From CAZOOK01 sp964581385 (GTDB lineage: Bacteria; Pseudomonadota; Gammaproteobacteria; Nevskiales; Nevskiaceae): 32,854 nt of DNA. The notes under the pieces are model-generated. The model had not been told where the DNA came from and did no database searches. It saw nothing but the letters and a program-made list of their open reading frames with translations. Below, one piece after another: positions 1 through 6,545 of this stretch (within the stretch, counting starts at the first letter, position 1; each line of letters begins with the position of its first letter). The DNA lies in contig CAZOOK010000049.1 of NCBI GenBank assembly GCA_964581385.1, forward strand, positions 1 to 32,854. The letters are read 5' to 3'. A program made the translations under genes and the position numbers.

Positions 1-150
1 GGTCGGCGGCGTGGTCGGCGGAGGCGTGGTCGGCGGCGGAGTCGGCGAGGTCGGCGGCGTGGTCGGCGGCGTGGTCGGCGGAGGCGAGGTCGGCGGCGTG
101 GTCGGCGGAGGCGTGGTCGGCGGCGAGGTCGGCGGCGAGGTCGGCGGAAC
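1..150. repeat. GC-rich minisatellite of 6-, 12- and 15-nt units
   Basis: The first 150 bases are made of interleaved units such as GTCGGCGGCGTG and GTCGGCGGAGGCGTG, all multiples of three. The coding frame at position 3 therefore stays open whatever the copy number. The repeat probably expands and contracts by slippage or recombination and is a likely site of assembly error. Confidence 0.85.
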
Positions 151-233
151 AAGCCAAGCAAACGCAATGGCTGCGCGAGAATACCGAGCCGAGATTTGTG
201 GACGAGCTGGAGACGGCGAAGGGGGAGGAGTGA
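1..233 (+). CDS. C-terminus of an Ala/Ser/Trp/Arg repeat phage protein (5' partial)
   Basis: The open frame enters from the left edge (first full codon at 3) and stops at TGA 231-233, so the start is outside the window. The visible 76 residues begin with about 48 residues of short units built from S-A-A-W, S-A-E-A and S-A-A-R, then a normal-looking tail that includes QTQWLREN and PRFVDELE. Many phage accessory proteins have this design: a small folded N-terminal part, a long Ala-rich repeat, and a short end with a WLRE-type motif. Their function is not established. The other two forward frames give only Gly/Val/Glu-rich or Arg-rich low-complexity strings and lack this tail, so this frame is the coding one. 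The stop overlaps the GTG start of the next small gene (GTGA). Confidence 0.72.
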   Translation, partial: SAAWSAEAWSAAESARSAAWSAAWSAEARSAAWSAEAWSAARSAARSAEQAKQTQWLRENTEPRFVDELETAKGEE

Positions 234-319
234 GTCAGTTAGGCGTAATCCTTAGCATTATCGCTGGCTTATCCTGTTATGCAGTCGGATACTATCACGG
301 GAGGTACTGGAATGAATAA
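230..319 (+). CDS. 29-residue single-span membrane peptide
   Basis: GTG at 230-232 overlaps the stop of the upstream gene (GTGA), and a G-rich Shine-Dalgarno-like run lies just before it at 221-228. The peptide is short. It has a hydrophobic stretch (LGVILSIIAGLSCYAVGYY) that could cross the membrane once, and a polar end. Its stop at 317-319 overlaps the start of the next gene. No family is recognised. Coupling on both sides and the clean hydrophobic segment argue that it is translated. A tiny holin-associated or other membrane role is possible but cannot be shown. The Shine-Dalgarno spacing to GTG is tighter than ideal, so confidence is moderate. Confidence 0.5.
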   Translation: MSQLGVILSIIAGLSCYAVGYYHGRYWNE

Positions 320-686
320 CTGCGCGACGTGCAAGTGGTGGAAACCATTGGCGAATAATTATGGAAGATGTCATGCAAACCCTCCCCAGCTTGACAATGT
401 AGAGTGCGATCAATATTGGGGACTTTTCCCTAAGATTCATGGAGATGAATTCTGCGGGCAGTGGAAGGGGGAAGAAAAGATCCGCGAGCCGGGAAGACTG
501 AATCGGATCGACTACCTCTGTGGACGAGGCGGCCCAATGTGGGCGGATGAGGCAAAGAAGGATGAACCATCTGAAGCATTCTTTGCCGCGCTAGGCGAGA
601 TCTTCACGCCATCAACCGAAGAGCAGAGGGAGAAGGCGGAACAGGTGCTCAAGGAGCTTCTGAAGGAGTGGAAAGATGGAAAATGA
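312..686 (+). CDS. Cys-rich, probably zinc-binding phage protein (124 aa)
   Basis: The start is ATG 312, preceded by GGGAGGT at 299-305 with good spacing. A longer in-frame reading from upstream lacks such a site. Cysteines lie at residues 4, 7, 20, 32 and 48. The N-terminal pattern C-x2-C-K-W-W, a later G-R-C-H-x-N-P-P, and then F-C-G-Q-W resemble small phage proteins that use four Cys to hold a zinc ion. The C-terminal half is charged and helical (EEQREKAEQVLKELLKEW). Function is unknown; binding of nucleic acid or protein is a reasonable guess. It overlaps the next gene by 11 nt. Confidence 0.75.
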   Translation: MNNCATCKWWKPLANNYGRCHANPPQLDNVECDQYWGLFPKIHGDEFCGQWKGEEKIREPGRLNRIDYLCGRGGPMWADEAKKDEPSEAFFAALGEIFTPSTEEQREKAEQVLKELLKEWKDGK

Positions 687-1068
687 GATTGAAAAGATCA
701 AAGCGGAATTCCTGGAAATTATCGATCCGCATATCGCATTAGTACTATCTGAAGTCACAGATCGTACTAGCTTAGAATTTGATCGATGCTATACACCGAA
801 CTTCGTTAGAGAGTTTGGAGAAGCTGAACGAGGCATGATGCAGCAAGTTGTCTCGGATGGACCAATAGATACAGTGCATCTTGCTTTGCCTAAATGGATC
901 GAAGTCGTTTGGAAGCATAAAGGATTCATTCTTTATCTTGATTATTTCCCTGGAAGCCTAGAAAGACATTTATGCGGGAAAATGATCTATCGGAAAGCAA
1001 AAACCACCACCCCATCGCAAGATGAAATTGGGCGCGTCATCCATCCGCACCCACTGTCCACGCAGTAG
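676..1068 (+). CDS. hypothetical protein (130 aa)
   Basis: ATG 676 overlaps the end of the Cys-rich gene, and GGAGTGG-like sequence lies just upstream. The protein has an acidic N-terminal helix (EIEKIKAEFLEIIDPHIALVL), a middle part with mixed composition, and a basic C-terminal tail. I recognise no family. The region is richer in A/T than the genes after 1300, so this four-gene leading block may have a different history. It is the last gene before a 240-nt gap and so the likely end of its transcript. Confidence 0.65.
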   Translation: MENEIEKIKAEFLEIIDPHIALVLSEVTDRTSLEFDRCYTPNFVREFGEAERGMMQQVVSDGPIDTVHLALPKWIEVVWKHKGFILYLDYFPGSLERHLCGKMIYRKAKTTTPSQDEIGRVIHPHPLSTQ

Positions 1069-1304
1069 GTTTCGGCAGTTTCGGCAGTTTCGGGCATTAT
1101 TGCGACGATAATTCGAGCGAAATCAAGTAGAATTATCCAGATAATTATGGTATTTTTACGGCAACGAACAAAATGTCAAGTAGGTATATTTTGCCTATCA
1201 GATATTTTTGTGGGAGGATAAATAGTTGTTGCTTTTCCCGGCGGTGGAGGATAAATTAATTGGGAGGCCAAGAGATGGCCGAAACCTCAAACAGGAGAGA
1301 CATC
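1069..1304. promoter_or_regulatory. AT-rich intergenic control region with repeats and inverted repeats
   Basis: This non-coding gap holds a 9-bp tandem repeat TTTCGGCAG at 1070-1078 and 1079-1087, with a third partial copy from 1088. It also has an inverted repeat AATTAT-ccag-ATAATT at 1131-1146 and an imperfect inverted repeat TAGGTA/TGCCTA at 1181-1197. Further on are two GGAGGATAAAT-type strings, near 1212 and 1246. The base composition is clearly more AT-rich than its flanks. I could not find a convincing -35/-10 pair. The most likely role is promoter plus operator for the rightward genes from 1305 on. Confidence 0.45.
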
Positions 1305-1430
1305 ATGAGCAACGCAACCAAAATCCCCGCCTGGAAAAAGCTCGGAGATCGCCCCAACCCCAAGACTTGGCAGGGATCCGCAGCGAGCTACAGCCGGGCC
1401 TACGCTGCATGGCAGGCAACCCAGATATGA
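1305..1430 (+). CDS. 41-residue hypothetical protein
   Basis: ATG 1305 has AGGAGAG at 1293-1299. An in-frame ATG at 1275 with GGGAGG at 1262-1267 would add ten residues, so both starts are possible. The product begins MSNATKIPAWKKLG and is rich in Trp, Lys and Ala. Its TGA at 1428-1430 overlaps the ATG of the next gene (ATGA). Small size and tight coupling suggest a small accessory protein. No function can be given. Confidence 0.55.
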   Translation: MSNATKIPAWKKLGDRPNPKTWQGSAASYSRAYAAWQATQI

Positions 1431-1603
1431 GACGGCCCGTCGGACGGCCTAGGATCGCGACAGAGCCTACCGTGGTCGTTCGGCGTCCGATCTGGCCTGT
1501 TTCGCTCCTGCTCGCCTCTGAGCAGGCCGCAAAATCTGCCGGAATGAGCTGGCAGGAATGGCTGCGCGGGGTTGTCGTCGCGGCCACGGAGGGCAAAAAA
1601 TGA
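1427..1603 (+). CDS. 58-residue basic protein, possibly DNA-binding
   Basis: ATG 1427 overlaps the upstream stop, and its own stop at 1601-1603 overlaps the ATG of the ASCH gene. The N-terminus is basic with R-R-P-V-G-R-P-R, which resembles an AT-hook-like GRPR element. A helical part follows (SLLLASEQAAKSAGMSWQEW) that could be the end of a ribbon-helix-helix or helix-turn-helix fold. A longer reading from TTG 1226 passes through an unlikely region and ignores the coupled start. Regulatory DNA binding is an inference from composition only. Confidence 0.55.
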   Translation: MRRPVGRPRIATEPTVVVRRPIWPVSLLLASEQAAKSAGMSWQEWLRGVVVAATEGKK

Positions 1604-2082
1604 ACATCCTCACCATCCGCCAACCCTACGCCTCCGCGCTCCTGACGGGCGTCTACGATGCTGAGCGGCGCAAATTCCGCCTGTCTGGTCCGACGCTCAT
1701 CCATGCGGCTCTGGCTGACGGGATCCCGTTTGGGCAATGCGTGGATTGGCTCCGCTCTCGTGACCCTGTCGCAGCGCAGGCGTTCGAGGCCTGCCAGGAC
1801 CGCGACGATGCCCCGGGCTACCCGGAGGAGGAGACGGCCCTGGCTCGCGTCATTGGGGAGGCTGGAGACGTGTTCGGCGCATTCTTTCCGATTGGGGTGG
1901 TGGTCGGATATGTCGCCGATTGGGAGCCGGTCCGCGAAGGCCTGCAATGGGCCAACAGGCCGGTCGGAGCGATCCATTTCCCAATCTCAACCAAGCTCCC
2001 AAACCACAAGGGATCGCTAGGCGCTCTCCCCGCTCCCGCGAAAATCGTAGATTTGGTGCGGGTCTGGATTCCCCAGATCTGA
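1600..2082 (+). CDS. ASCH-domain protein (160 aa)
   Basis: ATG 1600 overlaps the previous stop, with GGAGGG seven bases upstream. The N-terminus ILTIRQPYASALLTGV followed later by GPTLIHAA matches the ASCH fold signature (I-R-Q-P-x-A plus G plus an I-H-A strand). The C-terminal half continues with VGYV, WANRPVGAIHFP and a final hydrophobic strand, as in the family. ASCH domains are small beta-barrels related to the PUA fold; some bind RNA and some act on modified nucleosides, and phages often carry them. An expected E-x-R-like site is present only as AERRKFR. The middle (about residues 45-85) looks longer than in minimal ASCH proteins. Assignment is from motif recall. Confidence 0.72.
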   Translation: MNILTIRQPYASALLTGVYDAERRKFRLSGPTLIHAALADGIPFGQCVDWLRSRDPVAAQAFEACQDRDDAPGYPEEETALARVIGEAGDVFGAFFPIGVVVGYVADWEPVREGLQWANRPVGAIHFPISTKLPNHKGSLGALPAPAKIVDLVRVWIPQI

Positions 2083-2105
2083 AAAAACCAACAACGGAGG
2101 GCATC

Positions 2106-2219
2106 ATGTCGGATCATTCTGGTGGCGGAGGAGTTGGGCGCGGTGGTCGTGGCAAGTATGGCTACGGCTCCAAAGGCAAGGCTCGCGCCAAGGCCGCAGC
2201 CAAAGCCAAGGGCAAGTAA
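2106..2219 (+). CDS. 37-residue Gly/Lys/Ala-rich basic protein
   Basis: ATG 2106 is preceded by GGAGGG at 2096-2101. The first half is glycine-rich (HSGGGGVGRGGRGKYGYG). The second half is a Lys/Ala repeat resembling the histone H1 tail or a nucleoid protein tail. The strong positive charge suggests nucleic acid binding. The next gene starts directly after its TAA. Low complexity prevents a family call. Confidence 0.6.
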   Translation: MSDHSGGGGVGRGGRGKYGYGSKGKARAKAAAKAKGK

Positions 2220-2846
2220 GTGCCATCGCTCGCGTTCCCGGCTGAACGGATCCGAGACACCACAGTCGGCAAGATCGTGGTTTTCGTGTCGCGTGGCCGG
2301 GACGCGGCGACCATGGCTCATGCTCTTCTGGCGACCATTCCTTGCGAGCGGCTGGTTTTCGTCAACCTCTGGTATTACCCTGATCTTGCCTATCAGCAAT
2401 CCCAGCTCGCGACCTGGGAAAAGTTCTACGGAATTTCGATCCATCGCCACCCGGCGGAAGAGGTCGAGGCGATCCACGGGGGCAGGCAGGCGCTTTCCTT
2501 CGGTGATGTTCGGGAATGGATCCGCGACAAGTACGGCGCGGAATGGGTGGCCTACGGGTATCGGATGGATGAGAGCCTTGCAAGGCGTGCCCTGCTCAAG
2601 CCTCATCTGGACGGCATCCACTACGCCCAAAAGACACTCTATCCGCTCCGGCAGTTCAACCAAGCGCTGGTCCTGGCCTACGTCAAGCGGCACCGGATTC
2701 CTTTGGCCCCCGAATACGCCCACGGATTCCGGGATATTTCAATCTTCGATGGCGATTCGGCCCGATGGCTGCGCGACACCTTCCCGGATGATTTCGAGCG
2801 AGCTTGTTCGTGGGATCCAAATCTTTCCGCAAAGGTGGAGCGATGA
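2220..2846 (+). CDS. PP-loop ATPase / PAPS reductase-like protein, IbrA-like
   Basis: GTG 2220 follows directly on the upstream TAA; a later GTG is possible. The 208-residue protein has a beta strand then a loop at residues 19-29, IVVFVSRGRDA, where PP-loop (PAPS reductase / N-type ATP pyrophosphatase) proteins have S-G-G-x-D-S. Here it is S-R-G-R-D-A, so the second Gly and final Ser are replaced. The following VFVNLWYYPDLAYQQSQLATWEKFYGI fits the family pattern of a target-residue strand plus helix. Phage and island homologues commonly sit directly beside a ParB-like gene, as in the E. coli ibrA/ibrB pair, and the same holds here. Ibr proteins influence gene expression by an unknown mechanism. 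The altered loop may mean weakened or changed nucleotide chemistry. Confidence 0.7.
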   Translation: MPSLAFPAERIRDTTVGKIVVFVSRGRDAATMAHALLATIPCERLVFVNLWYYPDLAYQQSQLATWEKFYGISIHRHPAEEVEAIHGGRQALSFGDVREWIRDKYGAEWVAYGYRMDESLARRALLKPHLDGIHYAQKTLYPLRQFNQALVLAYVKRHRIPLAPEYAHGFRDISIFDGDSARWLRDTFPDDFERACSWDPNLSAKVER

Positions 2847-3526
2847 TTCTCCAGGCACCAACCGAGCGCATCAAGCGTTCGCAGATCGATTTCGCAGCCT
2901 ACAACCCCAGACGCATTTCCGAGGGCAACAAGAAACGCCTCAAGAAGTCCCTGAAGGAATTCGGGCTCGTCCAGGACCCCATCTGGAACAAGCGAACCGG
3001 TCGGCTTGTGGGAGGCCACCAGCGCGTCGAGATCATGGATTCCGAGGCGCGGGGCAAGGATTTCGAGATCGACGTGAAGGTCGTGGACCTGGACGACAAG
3101 GCTGAAGCCAAGTTGAACGTGCTCCTGAACAATACCTCCGCCATGGGGGAATTCGACTTCGACGCGATCAAGTCGCTTTCCGAATCATTCGAGATTGATT
3201 TGGGCGAAATGGGATTCAGTATCCAAGACCTCGCCGTTGATTTCGGATTTGATTCCGGCATGGATGCAGCCGCCGCGCAGGACATCGGAGAAGCCAAGCA
3301 AAAGAAGCTCGACGCCAGAGCGAAAGGCCAGAAGGCCGGACAAGACGGCGAAGTTGGTGCCACGGATGCGAAATACTCGGACTTTGCCTTTCAGATGGTA
3401 TTCGAGTCCAACGAATCGAAATCAACCTTCCTTGGAAGACTAGGGTTCGCCGGGAATTCCAAGGCAGTGAAAGCGGATCTTCTGATGTCCGCGATCCGCG
3501 CCAAGATTGAGCTGGGAACAATCTGA
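2843..3526 (+). CDS. ParB-N-domain protein, IbrB-like (227 aa)
   Basis: ATG 2843 overlaps the stop of the PP-loop gene (ATGA) and has AGGTGGAG before it. Residues of the ParB/Srx-type domain are clear: AYNPRRIS, then KKSLKEFGLVQDPIWN, GRLVGGHQRV, and a strand with VKVVDLDDKAEAKLNVLLNN. The G-G-H-x-R element is the nucleotide-binding signature of ParB-N domains, some of which hydrolyse CTP or act as nucleases. The C-terminal half has a Lys/Ala linker and a helical end. Such stand-alone ParB-N proteins are common next to phage terminase genes. The stop overlaps the start of the small terminase gene. Confidence 0.82.
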   Translation: MILQAPTERIKRSQIDFAAYNPRRISEGNKKRLKKSLKEFGLVQDPIWNKRTGRLVGGHQRVEIMDSEARGKDFEIDVKVVDLDDKAEAKLNVLLNNTSAMGEFDFDAIKSLSESFEIDLGEMGFSIQDLAVDFGFDSGMDAAAAQDIGEAKQKKLDARAKGQKAGQDGEVGATDAKYSDFAFQMVFESNESKSTFLGRLGFAGNSKAVKADLLMSAIRAKIELGTI

Positions 3527-3942
3527 TGGCCAGGACGAAGGGCGCGAAGGACAAGAAGCCAAGGAAAAACGCGGTACCTCCAAAGGTCAAGCGACCGGCT
3601 GGACGGCCACGAGAGAAGCCTTTCCGAGTCAAGGGACCAGCGCGGAATCCGAAGCCACCAACACCGCCAGCCGTACCGGCAAAGCCGCTGCCTGGGCAGA
3701 CTGTGGCGTGGGCACGGGTCGTGAAGAATATCTCATCCCAGCAGGCGGGGGAAATCAAGATCCTGCCCACCGACACCGCCAAAGAGGTCGCCGTCAAGTC
3801 TGCGATGGTCGCCGCGATGAAGGGGAATCTTCGCGCTCTGGAATGGCTTGCGAACCGAGAGGAGGGGTCGCCTGTCCAAGCGATCCAACATTCTGGCGAT
3901 GCCTTGACGGTCAATATCGGCAGGTTTGATGCCAAGCCTTGA
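3526..3942 (+). CDS. terS: putative terminase small subunit / DUF5681-like DNA-binding protein
   Basis: The start overlaps the ParB stop (TGATG). The 138-residue product has a very basic Pro/Lys-rich N-terminus with GRPREKPF and ARTKGAKDKKPRK, like the G-R-P-K-G-S-K-N-K pattern of DUF5681. A helical C-terminal domain follows, with KGNLRALEWLANREEGSPVQAI, also typical of that group. It lies directly before the large terminase gene and overlaps it by 14 nt, which supports a role in recognising phage DNA for packaging. No helix-turn-helix can be shown with certainty, so the terminase function is inferred from position and basic nature. Confidence 0.62.
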   Translation: MARTKGAKDKKPRKNAVPPKVKRPAGRPREKPFRVKGPARNPKPPTPPAVPAKPLPGQTVAWARVVKNISSQQAGEIKILPTDTAKEVAVKSAMVAAMKGNLRALEWLANREEGSPVQAIQHSGDALTVNIGRFDAKP

Positions 3943-5335
3943 TTACGCCCCATCCGGGCCAATCTCCCAGGCGTTCATGGATTCGGACGCTTTCGTGCGC
4001 GGGATCATGGGGCCATTCGGATCAGGGAAGTCTACCACCTGTATTTTCGAGATGTTGAAACGGGCCGCGCTCCAGCCTCCGGGGAAGGATGGCATTCGGC
4101 GTTCCAGGTGGGGAGCGATCCGTAACACCTATCCAGAGCTGCGGACCACAACCATCACGACATGGCACCAATGGATCCCGCAGACGCAAGGCCGATGGAT
4201 TGGGGAAGGTCCACCGCGCCACTTCCTGAGATTCCCGGGGGCGGACGGCACAACCGTCGAATTCGATTTATGGTTCCTTGCCTTGGATCGGCCTGACGAT
4301 GTCGCCAAGCTCCTTTCCATGGAGCTAACGGGCGCATGGATCAACGAGGCCAGGGAGATCCCCAAGGCCGTCCTGGATGGCTTGACGGGCCGCGTGGGGA
4401 GGTTCCCAAGCAAGATGCAGGGCGGGCAAGGCTGGTGCGGGATCATCATGGACACCAACCCACCAGACGAGGACCATTGGTGGTACAAGTTGGCCGAGGA
4501 AGACCGGCCACCAGAGTTTTCTTTCTTCCGACAGCCAAGTGGACGCTCGCCGAATGCCGAGAATGTCGAAAACCTTCCTGCGGGATACTATAACCGTATG
4601 ATTATAGGCAAGGCTCTAGATTGGATCCGCGTCTATGTGGATGCTGAATATGGATTTGTTAAGACGGGTAAGCCAGTATGGTCTGATTACATCGATTCCT
4701 CTATGTGTAAGGAATTCGATCTATACAAGGATGCACCAATTTACGCCGGGATTGACTTCGGATTGACTCCAGCGACTGCATTCATTCAGGTAACCCCACG
4801 GGGTCAAGTTCGGGTGTTCGATGAATTGGTCGCCACAGACATGGGAATCAAAGCATTCTCGCAACCTTTAAAATCAAAGCTCGCTGGAGAGTGGTCATCT
4901 TACAGAATCGGTGGGATCAAGGGTGACCCGGCAGGGATGGGGCGCGCCCAGACTGACGAAACAACGCCGTTCCAGATCCTCAAGATCGAAGGAGTGGAAG
5001 CGGAGCCAGCTTCAACAAACGATCCAACGCTCCGGATTGAATCGGTCGCTGAATCCATGCGACGGATGATCGATGGAGAACCGGGATTCCTGATTCATCC
5101 CCGATGCAAGGTTCTCCGGAAAGCGCTGGCCGGAAAGTACTGCTACAAGCGATTGAATATTGCTGGCGAAGAAAGATTTCGGGACGTGCCAGACAAGAAC
5201 GAGTACTCGCATGTCTCAGACGCGCTCCAGTACGCCTTCGACGCCATCGGTGCGACTTCCAAGTTGGTCAAGGCGGAGAAAAAGAAGCCGATCCCGCTTC
5301 CCGTAAACTATTCAGCGATGTCGAGCCTCTATTGA
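3929..5335 (+). CDS. terL: terminase large subunit (468 aa)
   Basis: This is the packaging motor. The ATPase domain has Walker A G-P-F-G-S-G-K-S-T at residues 28-36, a Walker B-like GAWINEA at 135-141 with catalytic Glu about 140, and a coupling motif MDTNPP at 174-179. The RNase H-like nuclease domain begins at YAGIDFG (Asp 276), with GDPAG (Asp 333) and EYSHVSDALQYAF (Asp about 431) giving the expected acidic triad. The length is normal. ATG 3929 is preferred to TTG three bases earlier. It packages DNA into the P22-like procapsid and cuts at the end. Unusually, the portal gene does not follow but lies about 6.3 kb away. Confidence 0.95.
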   Translation: MPSLDYAPSGPISQAFMDSDAFVRGIMGPFGSGKSTTCIFEMLKRAALQPPGKDGIRRSRWGAIRNTYPELRTTTITTWHQWIPQTQGRWIGEGPPRHFLRFPGADGTTVEFDLWFLALDRPDDVAKLLSMELTGAWINEAREIPKAVLDGLTGRVGRFPSKMQGGQGWCGIIMDTNPPDEDHWWYKLAEEDRPPEFSFFRQPSGRSPNAENVENLPAGYYNRMIIGKALDWIRVYVDAEYGFVKTGKPVWSDYIDSSMCKEFDLYKDAPIYAGIDFGLTPATAFIQVTPRGQVRVFDELVATDMGIKAFSQPLKSKLAGEWSSYRIGGIKGDPAGMGRAQTDETTPFQILKIEGVEAEPASTNDPTLRIESVAESMRRMIDGEPGFLIHPRCKVLRKALAGKYCYKRLNIAGEERFRDVPDKNEYSHVSDALQYAFDAIGATSKLVKAEKKKPIPLPVNYSAMSSLY

Positions 5336-5355
5336 GGTTTTAACGGTGTAGCATC

Positions 5356-5384
5356 TTGCGAAACATTCGATTCGTTCGTATCTT
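5356..5384 (+). promoter_or_regulatory. candidate sigma70-type promoter
   Basis: TTGCGA at 5356-5361 and TATCTT at 5379-5384 are separated by exactly 17 bp and lie 42 bp before the ATG of the next gene. Each hexamer matches the consensus at four of six positions. It would drive the accessory block after terL. This is a match by eye, not a computed score. Confidence 0.4.
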
Positions 5385-5426
5385 CCGCTCTCCGAATCAT
5401 CGGAACCCACCAGAAAGAGGAATCGA

Positions 5427-5810
5427 ATGTCTCACCTGCACGACCTGTCCACCGAAGAGATTGCCGCCGAACTCCAGAGGCGCAAGGGCGACACCATCGG
5501 CGCCCTCAAGGCCGACGCGGCCAAGCATCGCGCCGAGATCGCCAGGATCGACGCCGAGATCGCAGCTTTGACCGGCGAGAAGCCCGCCAAGGCCACGCGG
5601 ACCCGTGCGGTGAAGGTTGACCCCGTGGAGGCGGACGCGAAGATTCTGGCCGCGTTCAAGAGCGTCGGACTTCCCATCAATACCTCCATCCTCGGACATG
5701 CCACGGGATTCGACAAGGCGACCCTCAAGTCCGCCCTTGCCCGCCTCGAAGCCGCCGGCAAGATCCAGCGCACCGGCAAGGCGCGCGCGACCGTGTACGG
5801 GGTGGCGTGA
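5427..5810 (+). CDS. coiled-coil plus winged-helix-like protein (127 aa)
   Basis: ATG 5427 has AAAGAGG upstream. Residues about 8-50 form a charged heptad-like helix (EEIAAELQRRKGD, AKHRAEIARIDAEIAAL). After a basic linker comes a C-terminal domain of about 60 residues (DAKILAAFKSV, ILGHATGFDKATLKSALARLEAAGKIQRTG, then a strand VYGVA) with the helix-helix-helix-hairpin order of a winged helix. A dimeric DNA-binding regulator is the simplest reading. It opens the accessory block between terminase and portal. No named family is recognised. Confidence 0.7.
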   Translation: MSHLHDLSTEEIAAELQRRKGDTIGALKADAAKHRAEIARIDAEIAALTGEKPAKATRTRAVKVDPVEADAKILAAFKSVGLPINTSILGHATGFDKATLKSALARLEAAGKIQRTGKARATVYGVA

Positions 5811-6052
5811 TGGGTCCGCTTGAGCTGGGAGAGGCGAAGCGACCTGTCGCCATCGACGGGACCCCCAAGCGCACTCCCAAGCCTCGCAAAGGCCAAATCC
5901 TCGCCATGCGGTCATCTGTGGAGGTCACCGACCCGCACAACTACAAGCGGGACGCGACCGGAGCAATTCGCAGTCTGAAGCGGATGCGTGCGAAGGCGGA
6001 GATTGAGGCTTGCAAGCGTGAAAATCAAGCTCACACCGAAGTGCGTCGATGA
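5810..6052 (+). CDS. hypothetical basic protein (80 aa)
   Basis: ATG 5810 overlaps the TGA of the previous gene (TGATG). The product is Lys/Arg/Pro-rich, with KRTPKPRKGQ near the start and a helical basic end (SLKRMRAKAEIEACKREN). It overlaps the following gene by 35 nt. Composition suggests nucleic acid or protein binding, but no fold is recognised. Confidence 0.55.
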   Translation: MGPLELGEAKRPVAIDGTPKRTPKPRKGQILAMRSSVEVTDPHNYKRDATGAIRSLKRMRAKAEIEACKRENQAHTEVRR

Positions 6053-6362
6053 AGTGGTACGCGGCGAAGGTGGGGTAGAGGTGCCGTACAATTTCAAAAT
6101 GCAGCCGGTGGTGCTGGCTGAGGATGGATGCGTGCGATTCGCGGAGAACCGGATCGTGAGGAAGTTGCTCACGGTCGCTCAGGAAACTGGATTCGGACTC
6201 AACGAGATCGCGCTCGCACAGGCAAAGGGAATGTTTTCCCAGGAGGAGGTCGAGCAACTCACACAGTTGATCGGCTATTCCGTGAGTGGATTTTGCGATC
6301 TTTCGACATCCCGAACAGCATCCAAGCGGCGGGCATCCAAAAGTGCCGCATTGCTGACTTGA
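6018..6362 (+). CDS. conserved small hypothetical protein (114 aa)
   Basis: GTG 6018 is chosen because it gives the natural N-terminus MKIKLTPKCVDEVV and has GAGG at 6005-6008. The core VRFAENRIVRKLLTVAQ ... GLNEIALA ... EQLTQLIGYSVSGF resembles a small protein seen in many bacteria and phages, with the pattern R-F-x-E-N-x-I-V-R ... Q-L-I-G-Y-S-x-S-G-F. Function is unknown. Such proteins usually continue with a short acidic end, but here the end is Ser/Arg/Lys-rich (TSRTASKRRASKSA). The last 20 residues may therefore reflect a frameshift or a replaced tail. The 183 nt after it contain no convincing gene. Confidence 0.6.
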   Translation: MKIKLTPKCVDEVVRGEGGVEVPYNFKMQPVVLAEDGCVRFAENRIVRKLLTVAQETGFGLNEIALAQAKGMFSQEEVEQLTQLIGYSVSGFCDLSTSRTASKRRASKSAALLT

Positions 6363-6545
6363 TTGGCGCGAGGACAGCGCTTGCTTTTCTCTGGTTCTGG
6401 CAGTACATTCACTCCGTGCCGACGATGGGAACCGTCAGCCGAAGATCTATCCAAAGCCGTCCGGTCGCGCCTCCATCCCGAAAGGGTGACGAGTGGTTCC
6501 CACCAGAGCGACCGGGCGGCGGTTGGTTTGAAGAAGGGGAAGAAC

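Noticed and set aside
1..319. Gly/Val-rich 102-residue frame from position 11
   Set aside because: The first part is repeat translation in the wrong frame. Only its last 29 codons, from GTG 230, form a plausible gene.
1303..2723. Long minus-strand frames opposite the ASCH and PP-loop genes
   Set aside because: They have no motif, are antisense to clear genes, and follow the expected pattern of GC-rich antisense frames.
2122..3105. 327-residue plus-strand frame across the PP-loop and ParB genes
   Set aside because: Its composition is Arg/Ser-rich nonsense; the two genes in other frames have clear domains and coupled starts.
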